Shown: one piece after another, positions 26,747-34,870 of the stretch
How positions within the stretch are numbered: position 1 is the first letter of the stretch
Layout: each line of letters starts with the position of its first letter
Source: Actinophytocola xanthii
GTDB taxonomy: Bacteria > Actinomycetota > Actinomycetes > Mycobacteriales > Pseudonocardiaceae
Length of the DNA stretch: 46,396 bases
Assembly (NCBI RefSeq): GCF_001921205.1
Contig: NZ_MSIE01000038.1
Location: 1 to 46,396, forward strand
Direction of reading: 5' to 3'
Position numbers and translations under genes: made by a program
Notes under the pieces: model-generated
Told to the model about the DNA's origin: nothing
Databases searched by the model: none
The model's input: only the letters and a program-made list of their open reading frames with translations

Positions 26747-27808
26747 TTATGCGCGCACCACGTCGCGCAGGGACGCATAGTGACACGCCGCGCCGTGGCC
26801 CGGGTTGCCGGCCACCTCGTAGAGCGGCGGCGGCTCCTCGATGCAGCGCCGCGCGTCGGTCTCCGACAGCTGCTCGAACTTCCAGCAGCGGGTCCGGAAC
26901 CGGCAGCCCGACGGCGGGTTGGCCGGGTTGGGCACGTCGCCGCGCAGCACGATCCGCTCCCGCTGACGCTCCAGTCGCGGGTCGGGGATCGGCACCGCGG
27001 AGATCAGCGCCTGGGTGTAGGGGTGGTGCGGCCGGTCGAACAGGTCGTCCCGGTCGGCGATCTCCACCACGCTCCCCAGGTACATCACGGCGACCCGGTC
27101 GGCGATGTGGCGCACCACCGAGAGGTCGTGCGCGATGAACAGGTAGGTCAGGCTGAGCTCGTCCTGCAGGTCCTCGAGCAGGTTGATGATCTGCGCCTGG
27201 ATCGACACGTCGAGGGCGGAGACCGGCTCGTCGAGCACGACGAACTTGGGGTTGAGCGCGATCGCCCTGGCGATGCCGACGCGCTGGCGCTGTCCACCGG
27301 AGAACTCGTGCGGGTAGCGGTCGGCGTACTCCTCGGCGAGGCCGACCATGTCCAGCAGGTCGGAGATCGTGGAGTTCGTGACCTCGCTGCCGAACAGCTG
27401 GTACTTCTCGCTCAGGATCTGCCGGATGGTCATCCGGGGGTTGAGCGAGGCGTACGGGTCCTGGAACACGATCTGCATGTCCCGCCTCGCCCGGCGGAGC
27501 TCGCCGGTGCCGAGCGACATCACGTCCACGCCATCCAGCCGGATCGAGCCGCTGGTCGGCTCGATCAGCCGGAGGATCGCCCTGGCCGTGGTCGACTTGC
27601 CACAGCCGGACTCGCCAACCAGGGCCACGGTCTGCCCGCGGCCGACGTTCAGCGAGATGCCGTTGACGGCCTGCACGAAGCCGCTCGGCCGCCGGCCCAT
27701 CAGCCCGCCCCGGATCGGGAAGTGCTTGACCAGGTCGGTCACCTCGAGCACGGGTGCCTCGCCGAGAGCGGTCCCGGCGCCGGAGGACGCGGAGCTGGGC
27801 TCGGTCAT
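26747..27808 (-). CDS. dppF: Oligopeptide ABC transporter ATPase, DppF/OppF type
   Basis: Cytoplasmic ATPase of the peptide importer, 353 residues. Walker A GESGCGKSTTAR, Q loop FQDPYASLNPRMT, signature LSGG-type FSGGQRQRVGIARA, Walker B VVLDEPVSALD and H loop IAHDLS are all present. The C-terminal oligo_HPY domain includes Cys-rich CRFRTRCWKFEQLSE-like ligands. ATG 27808 overlaps the DppD stop as ATGA. It is the last gene of the operon read dppA-B-C-D-F. Confidence 0.95.
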   Translation of the reverse strand: MTEPSSASSGAGTALGEAPVLEVTDLVKHFPIRGGLMGRRPSGFVQAVNGISLNVGRGQTVALVGESGCGKSTTARAILRLIEPTSGSIRLDGVDVMSLGTGELRRARRDMQIVFQDPYASLNPRMTIRQILSEKYQLFGSEVTNSTISDLLDMVGLAEEYADRYPHEFSGGQRQRVGIARAIALNPKFVVLDEPVSALDVSIQAQIINLLEDLQDELSLTYLFIAHDLSVVRHIADRVAVMYLGSVVEIADRDDLFDRPHHPYTQALISAVPIPDPRLERQRERIVLRGDVPNPANPPSGCRFRTRCWKFEQLSETDARRCIEEPPPLYEVAGNPGHGAACHYASLRDVVRA

Positions 27809-28875
27809 TCGACAACCCTTTCCTGGAAGGCCATCTCGACCTGGTCGCTGTGGATGCACGCGGCCCGGTGCAGCCCGCCGTCGGCCATGTCCACCAGCTT
27901 GACCGTCTCGAGCGTGGGGACGGCCTCGACACAGGCCTCGGTGGCGAACCGGCAGCGCGGGTGGAACGGGCAGCCCGGGGGGACCCGGGACAGGCTCGGC
28001 GGCACGCCCTTGATCGGTAGCAGCCTGGTCTGCCGCTTCTTGTCCATCCTGGCGAGGCTGGACAGCAGGCCGAAGGTGTAGGCGTGCTGCGGGCGGTAGA
28101 ACACGTCGTCGCAGCTGCCGGCCTCGACGATCCGCCCGGCGTACATCACGTTGATCCGGTCGGCGTGGCTGGCCACCAGACCGAGGTCGTGGGTGATCAG
28201 CACGATCGCGGTGTTCCGGTCCTGGCGCAGCTTCTCCAGCAGCAGCATGATCTGCGCCTGGATGGTCACGTCCAGTGCCGTCGTCGGCTCGTCGGCGAGC
28301 AGCACCTTGGGGTCGTTGGCCAGCGCCATCGCGATCATCGCGCGCTGGCGCATGCCGCCGGAGAACTCGTGCGGGTACTGGTTGATCCGCACCGCAGGGT
28401 TGGGGATGCCGACCTCGCCGAGCAGGTCGAGCACCTTGCGCCGGGCGACGGTCTTGGTCACCTGCTGGTGGGTCCTGATCATCTCGGCGATCTGGTCGCC
28501 CACCCGGAACACCGGGTTGAGCGCGGTCAGCGGGTCCTGGAAGATCATCGCGATCTCGCTGCCGCGCAGCTTGCGCTGCTGCTTCTCCGGCATCTTCAGG
28601 ATCGAGCGGCCGCGCAGCCGGATGTCGCCGGAGGGGAAGGTCGCCGGTGGGGTCGGCACCAGGCCGAGGATGCTCATCGCGGACACGGACTTGCCGGAGC
28701 CGGACTCGCCGACGATGGCGAGCGTCTCGCCCTCCTCGACGTGCCAGCTGACCCCGTCGACGGCCTTGACCACGCCCTTGTCGGTCTTGAAGTGCACCCG
28801 GAGATCGTCGACCTCGAGCAGCGGTGCCGCCGGACCGTCGAGCTGGAAGTCCGTCGTGCTGTCGTTGCGCGCCAT
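27805..28875 (-). CDS. dppD: Oligopeptide ABC transporter ATPase, DppD/OppD type
   Basis: Second ATPase of the importer, 356 residues, with Walker A GESGSGKSVSAMS, IFQDPLTALNPVF, signature FSGGMRQRAMIAMALA, Walker B LLADEPTTALD and THDLGLVASHAD. The C-terminal oligo_HPY domain has CPFHPRCRFATEAC. Starts at ATG 28875, 12 bp after dppC, and is translationally coupled to dppF. Confidence 0.95.
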   Translation of the reverse strand: MARNDSTTDFQLDGPAAPLLEVDDLRVHFKTDKGVVKAVDGVSWHVEEGETLAIVGESGSGKSVSAMSILGLVPTPPATFPSGDIRLRGRSILKMPEKQQRKLRGSEIAMIFQDPLTALNPVFRVGDQIAEMIRTHQQVTKTVARRKVLDLLGEVGIPNPAVRINQYPHEFSGGMRQRAMIAMALANDPKVLLADEPTTALDVTIQAQIMLLLEKLRQDRNTAIVLITHDLGLVASHADRINVMYAGRIVEAGSCDDVFYRPQHAYTFGLLSSLARMDKKRQTRLLPIKGVPPSLSRVPPGCPFHPRCRFATEACVEAVPTLETVKLVDMADGGLHRAACIHSDQVEMAFQERVVE

Positions 28876-28887
28876 GCGCGGGATCTC

Positions 28888-29868
28888 CTAACGAAGCTTC
28901 GGGTCGATGGAATCGCGCAACCCGTCGGCGACGAACGCGAAGGCCAGCGTGGTCACCACGATCGCGAGGCTCGGGAAGATCCACATGTGGGACTCGCCCT
29001 CGACGTTCAACGAGGGCACCGCGTCGGCGATCATCGTGCCCCACTCGGGGATGTCGGCCGGCACGCCGATCCCGAGGAAGGCCAGGGAGGCCATCGCGAC
29101 GATCGCGACCCCGATGTGGCTGAACGAGTAGATCAGCGTCGGTGCGATCGCGTTGGGCAGGACGTGCCTGGTCACGATGCGGGTGTCGGACGCGCCGATG
29201 GACCGGGCGGCCTCGACGTACTCGGACTCGCGCAGCGACAGGGTGGACCCCCGCATCAGCCGGGCCGCGGTCGGCCAGCTCAGCAGGACCAGCGCGATGA
29301 TCACCTGCCAGATGCCGTTGCCGAAGATCTGCACGACGAGGATCGCGCCGATCAGCGAGGGGAAGGCCAGCACGATGTCGGTGACCCGCATGATGATCGA
29401 GTCGACGGCCTTGCCCCGGAACCCGGCGATGGCGCCCAGCGCGACACCGACGATCAGCGACAGGACCATCACGCTCCAGCCGACGATCATCGCCAGCTTC
29501 ACGCCGTAGAGGATCCCGGAGAACATGTCCCGGCCGAGGATGTCGGTGCCGAAGAAGTGGTTCCCCGACGGCGGCTTCCTGGTGTTCAGCAGGTTCTGTT
29601 CCATCGGGTCGTACGGCGAGATGAACGGCTGCAGGATGGCGATGACCATCAGGAAGCCGACCACCGCGAGGCCGACGACGGCGAGCTTGTTGCGGCGGAA
29701 GCGCTTCCAGATGTCCCGGATCTGACCCGTGCGCCGGCGCCCGCCCTTGATGGCCGGGGCCTCCGTGGTCTCCTCGACCAGGGGTTCCGGCGCCTCGAAC
29801 TGGGTGATCAGTGCCTGGGCGGGGACCTGGGTGTCCGGCTCGTGCCCGCTCTGGGGTGGTGTTGTCAC
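28888..29868 (-). CDS. dppC: Oligopeptide ABC transporter permease, DppC/OppC type
   Basis: Membrane permease of 326 residues: a long cytoplasmic N terminus (to about residue 60), a first transmembrane helix (KLAVVGLAVVGFLMVIAIL), the OppC N-terminal segment FGTDILGRDMFSGILYG and the permease core with the EAA-like loop EYVEAARSIGASDTRIV. GTG 29868 has GGGAGG upstream; longer in-frame extensions enter dppB. Confidence 0.94.
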   Translation of the reverse strand: MTTPPQSGHEPDTQVPAQALITQFEAPEPLVEETTEAPAIKGGRRRTGQIRDIWKRFRRNKLAVVGLAVVGFLMVIAILQPFISPYDPMEQNLLNTRKPPSGNHFFGTDILGRDMFSGILYGVKLAMIVGWSVMVLSLIVGVALGAIAGFRGKAVDSIIMRVTDIVLAFPSLIGAILVVQIFGNGIWQVIIALVLLSWPTAARLMRGSTLSLRESEYVEAARSIGASDTRIVTRHVLPNAIAPTLIYSFSHIGVAIVAMASLAFLGIGVPADIPEWGTMIADAVPSLNVEGESHMWIFPSLAIVVTTLAFAFVADGLRDSIDPKLR

Positions 29869-29878
29869 GGGTCCTCCC

Positions 29879-30811
29879 TCAGTGCAGCCTGATCCGCGGA
29901 TCGAGGTAGGCGTACAGGATGTCGACCAGCGTGGAGAGCGCAACGAACGTCAGCACGGCGAAGACGACGATCGGCACGATCACGGGTGCGTTCTGCTGGC
30001 TGATCGCTCGGACGAGCAGGTAGCCGACGCCCTGGTACTCGAAGATCGTCTCGGTGATGAGCGCGCCGCCGAGCAGCACGCCCAGGCTGACGCCGGTGTA
30101 GGTGACCACAGGGATGATCGAGTTGCGCAGCGCGTGCTTGCCGATCACCTTGCGCTCGGACAGGCCCTTCGCGCGGGCGGTGCGGACGTAGTCGGCGCGC
30201 ATGACCTCGAGCATCGAGCCGCGCATGAGGCGGGCGATGAAGGCCGCGTCGATGATCGCCAGCGTGATGGCGGGCAGGATCACTTCCTGGTACCAGGGCA
30301 CCTCGATGGTGAAGCTGCGCGGCACGGCGGGGAAGATCCACTCGCCGGAGAGCCCGGCCCGCAGGCCGATGCCGACGACGAACACCGGGATGCCGATGCC
30401 CAGCGTGGTGATGACCGTGATCAGCACGTCGCGGAAGGTGTACTGGGACACCGCGGCGATGATGCCGGCGGTGAGACCGATGATGATCTCGATGGCGATC
30501 GCGAACAGCGCGAGGCGGGCGGTCGCCGGTACGGCGTTCGCGAGCATGTCGGCGACGTCGCGCCGCTGCTCGAAGTCGACGCCGAAGTCGAACGTGAACA
30601 TGTTCTGCAGGTAGGTCAGGTACTGCACGAAGAACGGCTGGTCCATGCCGAACTTCTCGCGCAGCGCCTCCTGGATCTCCGGTGGCACCGTCTTCTCGCC
30701 GCTGGAAGCGAACGGGTCACCGATGGCGAAGAGCCCGAGGTAGATCAGGAACGTCGCCGCGACGATAACCAGGACGGCGTGGGCGAGCCTGCGGGTGATG
30801 AACTTTCCCAC
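29879..30811 (-). CDS. dppB: Oligopeptide ABC transporter permease, DppB/OppB type
   Basis: Membrane permease of 310 residues with an N-terminal helix (HAVLVIVAATFLIYLGLFAI), four to five further helices and the EAA loop DYVRTARAKGLSERKVIGKHALRN. GTG 30811 has GGAGG about a dozen bases upstream. The 70-bp gap to dppA holds a strong hairpin. Confidence 0.94.
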   Translation of the reverse strand: MGKFITRRLAHAVLVIVAATFLIYLGLFAIGDPFASSGEKTVPPEIQEALREKFGMDQPFFVQYLTYLQNMFTFDFGVDFEQRRDVADMLANAVPATARLALFAIAIEIIIGLTAGIIAAVSQYTFRDVLITVITTLGIGIPVFVVGIGLRAGLSGEWIFPAVPRSFTIEVPWYQEVILPAITLAIIDAAFIARLMRGSMLEVMRADYVRTARAKGLSERKVIGKHALRNSIIPVVTYTGVSLGVLLGGALITETIFEYQGVGYLLVRAISQQNAPVIVPIVVFAVLTFVALSTLVDILYAYLDPRIRLH

Positions 30812-30835
30812 TGCCGGTCGGACCTCCTCGTGGGA

Positions 30836-30869
30836 GTGGCCGGCGACCTCGTCAGAGGCCGCCGGCCAC
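30836..30869 (-). terminator. Intercistronic hairpin between dppA and dppB
   Basis: GTGGCCGGCG (30836-30845) pairs with CGCCGGCCAC (30860-30869), and inside it CCTC/GAGG (30847-30850 with 30855-30858) pairs around GTCA, separated by one A-C mismatch. It lies 13 bp after the dppA stop. It is likely a partial terminator or 3' stabiliser that lets the binding protein be made in excess of the permease. Confidence 0.6.
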
Positions 30870-30881
30870 CGTAGCGCGTGC

Positions 30882-32609
30882 TTACTTCTGGTAGATGAGG
30901 TTCAGCGGCGGGTTCTCGTGGAAGTCCATGAACCCGGCGTTCGCCCACTTCTTGCTGTCGAACGCGCGGAACTGCTGGCGCTCGAACATCGGGATGTTGG
31001 CGAGGTCGTCACCGATGGCGATCTTCTCGGCCTGCCGGTACAGGTCGGTCCGCTCCGCCTCGTCCTTGGTGGCCGTTGCCTCGTCCACCAGGTCGTCGAA
31101 CTCGGGGTTCGAGTACCGACCGCGGTTGTCACCGAGAGCCGGGGCGTTCGGGTCGTCGGTCCCGATCGCCTCGGTCGAGAACAGCGGCTGCAGGAAGTTG
31201 CCCGGGGTCGCGTAGTCCGCACCCCAGGACAGGCGGTAGATGCCCGTCGAGTTCGGCTGCTGCTGGTTCTCCAGCATGTCGCTGAACTCCACGCCCGAGT
31301 AGTTGACCTTCAGGCCGAGGTTCTTCTCCAGCTGCTGCTTGACCGCGGCGGTCCACTCCTCGTGGCCGCCACCGGTGTTGAACTGGAAGTTCAGCTCGGT
31401 GCCCTCGGTCAGACCGGCCTCCTTGGCCAGCTGCTTGGCCTTCTCGGGGTCGTACTTGCAGGCATCGCACACGTCGGGCTGGTAGGCATCCTTGAAGCCA
31501 CCGGGCACGAACGACGTGGCCGGCGCGCGAGAACCGTCGAAGACGCCGTTGATGATCGCGTCGCGGTCGATGGCCATCGAGACGGCCTTGCGGGCCTTCA
31601 CGTCGTCCATCGGCGCCTTGGTCGCCGCGACCAGCAGGAAGTCGATGCCGAAGGTCTTCTTCGAGATCCAGCCGTCCTGCGCCTCGTACTTCTCGCGGGT
31701 GGTCTTCAGCTGGTTCGGTGGGATGCGGGCCCAGTCGAACTGGCCGTTGTTGAGGCCGTCCAGCTCCTTCTGCTGCGCGGTCTCGTCACCGACCAGGATG
31801 GTGATCTCGACCGCGTCCAGGTACGCCTTGTCGGCGGCGCCGTAGTCGTCGAACCGCTTGAGCTTGATACCGGCGTCGTGCTGCCACGGGCCGTCCATCA
31901 TGAACGGGCCGTTGCCGATCGGCTGGTCGTTGAACTTCTGGTTCTGGGCGGCCCCGGCGGCCTTCGGCATCGGGCTGAACGCCGTGTGCGCGGTGCGGAT
32001 GTAGAACTCGCAGCTCGGCTTGGCCAGCTTGACCTTCAGCACGGCCGGGTCGCTCGCGTCCACGCCCGAGAGCGCGTTCGCGGTGCCGCCGTTGAGCTCC
32101 TCGTAGCCCTCGATCTGGTCGAAGTGGTACGCCACGTCAGAGGCCGAGGCCTTCGCGACGACGCGCTCCCAGCCCCGCTTGAAGGAGGCCGAGGTGACCT
32201 CCTCACCGTCGTGGAACTTGGTGCCCGTCTTCAGGTTGAAGGTCCACTCGGAGCAGTCTTCGTTGCTCTCCCAGCTCTCCGCCACGGCCGGCTCGGTCTC
32301 GCCGTCGGGCGTGGTGTGGGTGAGCCCGGTGAACAGGTACGCGGCGACCAGGATGCCCTCGGACTCCTGCGCGTTGTACGGGTCGATGGCCACCGGCTCC
32401 ACGATGCCCAGCCGGAAGGTGCCGCCCGGCTTGCCCTCGGAGATGTCGGTGTTCTCCACCTCCGGGTAGCCGGACGAGGGCTTGTTGTCCCCGCCGCCGG
32501 AGTCCTCGTCGGTTCCCGTGTTGCTCTGCTGGGAGCAGGCGGACAGCACCAGGCTGGCCGCCGCCAACCCGGCCGCCGCACGCAGCAGGACGGATTTTGT
32601 TCTGCTCAA
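30882..32609 (-). CDS. dppA: Oligopeptide-binding lipoprotein, DppA/OppA type
   Basis: Extracytoplasmic SBP_bac_5 protein of 575 residues that delivers peptides to the DppBCDF permease. The lipobox LSAC puts the lipidated Cys at residue 25, followed by a Gly/Ser/Asp linker. Family segments include WTFNLKTGTKFHDGEEVTS, RKAVSMAIDRDAIINGVF and NFLQPLFST. The start is TTG at 32609, supported by GGAGG at about six bases and a signal peptide that begins right there (SRTKSVLLRAAAGLAAASL). No nearby ATG or GTG fits. Confidence 0.94.
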   Translation of the reverse strand: MSRTKSVLLRAAAGLAAASLVLSACSQQSNTGTDEDSGGGDNKPSSGYPEVENTDISEGKPGGTFRLGIVEPVAIDPYNAQESEGILVAAYLFTGLTHTTPDGETEPAVAESWESNEDCSEWTFNLKTGTKFHDGEEVTSASFKRGWERVVAKASASDVAYHFDQIEGYEELNGGTANALSGVDASDPAVLKVKLAKPSCEFYIRTAHTAFSPMPKAAGAAQNQKFNDQPIGNGPFMMDGPWQHDAGIKLKRFDDYGAADKAYLDAVEITILVGDETAQQKELDGLNNGQFDWARIPPNQLKTTREKYEAQDGWISKKTFGIDFLLVAATKAPMDDVKARKAVSMAIDRDAIINGVFDGSRAPATSFVPGGFKDAYQPDVCDACKYDPEKAKQLAKEAGLTEGTELNFQFNTGGGHEEWTAAVKQQLEKNLGLKVNYSGVEFSDMLENQQQPNSTGIYRLSWGADYATPGNFLQPLFSTEAIGTDDPNAPALGDNRGRYSNPEFDDLVDEATATKDEAERTDLYRQAEKIAIGDDLANIPMFERQQFRAFDSKKWANAGFMDFHENPPLNLIYQK

Positions 32610-33031
32610 GTCGATCCTCCATGAGCGAGCACCCCTTGGCGGGATGTGCTCCTTCGTTGTCGTGACACATCGTGCACGGAGCAGATGATCATCGTGCGGT
32701 CGGGGCCAGTCGGGGCGGCACCATAGCGGTCGAGTGATCGTCTCTTCTCGTCAGGTGCACGTCGTCATGGAACCCTCGTGTCAGTGATCTTGTGACGCGC
32801 CAGAGCCACGTCGCCGACGCGCCGTTGCAGGACGGTAGGAACTCCGCAATGCCCCGTCACGCACTCCCGCTCGATCGTGACCAAAGGGTGACACGCTGGT
32901 GGCGCGCTGCGACACGGCGACTACCAGGCGGCAACTTCCCCAGGTCGACCCTACTTTCGTCGGGTGCTCACCCGATCCGTCCACTTTGCCTGGAGGTGTC
33001 CGGAAGGTGGCCGGACGGACGGGGCCGCGGG
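32610..33031. other. Gene-free spacer upstream of dppA
   Basis: No coding signal on either strand. It should carry the dppA promoter on the minus strand. Visible elements are a GAGCAC/GTGCTC inverted repeat (32627-32632 with 32646-32651) in the dppA leader, and the 10-bp palindrome GATGATCATC at 32684-32693, a possible operator. No convincing -35/-10 pair is seen. The right end is the 3' untranslated region of lpqW; no hairpin terminator is evident there. Confidence 0.5.
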
Positions 33032-34726
33032 TCAACCGGCGGCGCGGCGCCAGGCGGTCGCCCCGGCGAATGGACCAACGAGCGGTGGGCCGAGCGACAC
33101 GTTGGACACCTCCGGCCGGACGGCGAGCGTCTCGGCCTCCTGGAACAACGGCACCGAGACGGCCGCGCGCCAGAGGATGGGTTCGACCGCGGCCAGGGCG
33201 TCGGTGACGGAGAGTGCGCCACTCAGGGCCGCGTCCATCGTGGGCTGGATGGCGGGGTCGCAGAAGCCGAGCGGGTTGGCCGCGCTGCGCTGGCCGTCCT
33301 CGCCGCTCGCGGCGCAGCCGAAGTTCGTGGCGAGCGTCGTCGCCTGGTCGCCCCCCACGGGCTGCGAGATCACGGCGAGGTCGAGGGTGTTCGCGTCCCC
33401 GGTGTTCCCGCCCGTGTCGCTGAGCTGCCCGTACAGTTCGTCGGCCGGAAGGGTCAGCACCTCGGTCGCGATGCCCGCGGCGACCAGCTGACGACGCACG
33501 TCCTCGGCGATCCGGCGGGCCGGCTCACGCTCCTCCGCGGCGCCGACGACGATGTCCAGCGGCTGCCCGTCGCGCACCCAGCCGGAGGAGGCGCGGGTGT
33601 AGCCGGCCTGGGTCAGCAGCTGCTCGGCCAGTGCGGGGTCGTGCCGCGCCGGCGTCGCGGTGCCGGCGGCGGTCGGCACCGTGCTGCGGTAGCCCGGCAG
33701 GGACGGTGCGAGCACCTGCGCGTCGGCCCGCAGCGCGGCCGCCGGGCCGGTTCCGGTGCCCGCGGTGACCAGCTGGTCCCGGTCCAGCAGCGCGACGATC
33801 GCCTGGCGCACCAGGAGCTCGGTCAGCTGCGGCCGGTCCGGCCGGATGACCAGTGTGGACACGCTCGGCCGCGGGACGGTCCGGGTCGGCACCGCCGGGG
33901 ACAGCTCGCCCACCAGGTCGACGCCGACCGCGTCCATCCTGGCCAGCGCCAGCTGGTCGTGACCGGCGTCGAGCGCGTCCACGATGCCGGACTGGTCCGC
34001 CCGGCGCAGCACGATCCGGTCCAGGACGGGCGGTTCCTCCCAGTAGCGGTCGCTGCGCTCCAGCACGATCTCGCCGCGGTCGGTGTCCAGCGCCTTGACC
34101 GCGTACGGCCCGGCGGTCGCCGGGAAGTTGGTCTGCAGCGCGCCGTCCCAGCCGCCCGGGGCGTCCTTGAGCAGGTGAGCGGGCAGCAGGTTGGTGAACA
34201 GCGAACGCCAGCCCGGGTAGGGCTGGGCGAAGACGACCTCGACCACCTTGCCCGCGTCCCGGGCGTTGATGTCGCTGATCAGGCGGTAGCCCGCCGCGTC
34301 GATGGCGCCGGGGGAGTCGGTCACCTGCTGCCACAGGTAGACGAAGTCCTCCGCGGCCACCGGGGCGGTGTCCGACCAGGAGGCGTCCGAGCGGATCCGG
34401 TAGGTCACCGTGTACGGGTCGTAGGAGGTCACCGTGGCGGAGGACATCACCGTGCGGTCCAGCCGGGGGATGCCGTCGGGGCCGCTGCGGAACACCGAGG
34501 GCAGCACGAGGTTGGCCAGGGCGGTGGTGATCGCCGACTGGTCGGTGATCTGGTGGGGGTTGTAGCCGCCGGCCACGCTGCTCACGCCGACGACGACCTC
34601 ACGGGTGTCGACCTGGTCGGTGACCGGGCTGGTCACCGGGGTCTCCACCAACCGGGGCGCCGGCGTGCAGGCGGCCGCGGCGAGCACCACCGTCAGCGCC
34701 AGCACCGCGATCGTCCTGCGCGCCAT
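33032..34726 (-). CDS. lpqW: LpqW-type lipoprotein (SBP_bac_5 fold)
   Basis: A 564-residue lipoprotein; lipobox AAAC with Cys at residue 20, then VETPVTSPVTDQVDTREVVVG. It has the SBP_bac_5 fold (GGYNPHQITDQSAITTALANLVLPSVF, YDPYTVTYRIRSDASWSDTAPVAAEDFVYLWQQV). In mycobacteria LpqW, next to typA as here, steers phosphatidylinositol mannoside and lipoarabinomannan synthesis rather than peptide import. The position beside typA supports that identity; a plain peptide-binding role is an alternative, given the dpp operon downstream. ATG 34726 has GGAGGG about eight bases upstream. Confidence 0.85.
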   Translation of the reverse strand: MARRTIAVLALTVVLAAAACTPAPRLVETPVTSPVTDQVDTREVVVGVSSVAGGYNPHQITDQSAITTALANLVLPSVFRSGPDGIPRLDRTVMSSATVTSYDPYTVTYRIRSDASWSDTAPVAAEDFVYLWQQVTDSPGAIDAAGYRLISDINARDAGKVVEVVFAQPYPGWRSLFTNLLPAHLLKDAPGGWDGALQTNFPATAGPYAVKALDTDRGEIVLERSDRYWEEPPVLDRIVLRRADQSGIVDALDAGHDQLALARMDAVGVDLVGELSPAVPTRTVPRPSVSTLVIRPDRPQLTELLVRQAIVALLDRDQLVTAGTGTGPAAALRADAQVLAPSLPGYRSTVPTAAGTATPARHDPALAEQLLTQAGYTRASSGWVRDGQPLDIVVGAAEEREPARRIAEDVRRQLVAAGIATEVLTLPADELYGQLSDTGGNTGDANTLDLAVISQPVGGDQATTLATNFGCAASGEDGQRSAANPLGFCDPAIQPTMDAALSGALSVTDALAAVEPILWRAAVSVPLFQEAETLAVRPEVSNVSLGPPLVGPFAGATAWRRAAG

Positions 34727-34816
34727 CCGGTTCACCCTCCCCACGAGCCGCCACCGGTACCGGCTCGACCCCACCGCTCGCCACCGGTTCTCGTTGCTCG
34801 GCCCGACGATGCCAGA

Positions 34817-34857
34817 CCGCCCCCGCACTCCCTCGTTCAGGTGACGTGCGGGGGCGG
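34817..34857 (-). terminator. Terminator hairpin after typA
   Basis: CCGCCCCCGCAC (34817-34828) pairs with GTGCGGGGGCGG (34846-34857) over 12 perfect base pairs with a 17-base loop, starting 13 bp past the typA stop on the minus strand. No T tract. Confidence 0.8.
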
Positions 34858-34870
34858 CCGGCGGTTCCCG

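Noticed and set aside
24785-28081. Plus-strand open frame of about 1,100 codons opposite mshB and dppF
   Set aside because: Low-complexity shadow frame; both strands cannot be real here and the minus-strand genes have full motif sets.
33032-34726. Reading the lipoprotein at 33032-34726 as the binding protein of the dpp operon
   Set aside because: dppA already fills that role directly upstream of dppB, and the position next to typA matches LpqW.
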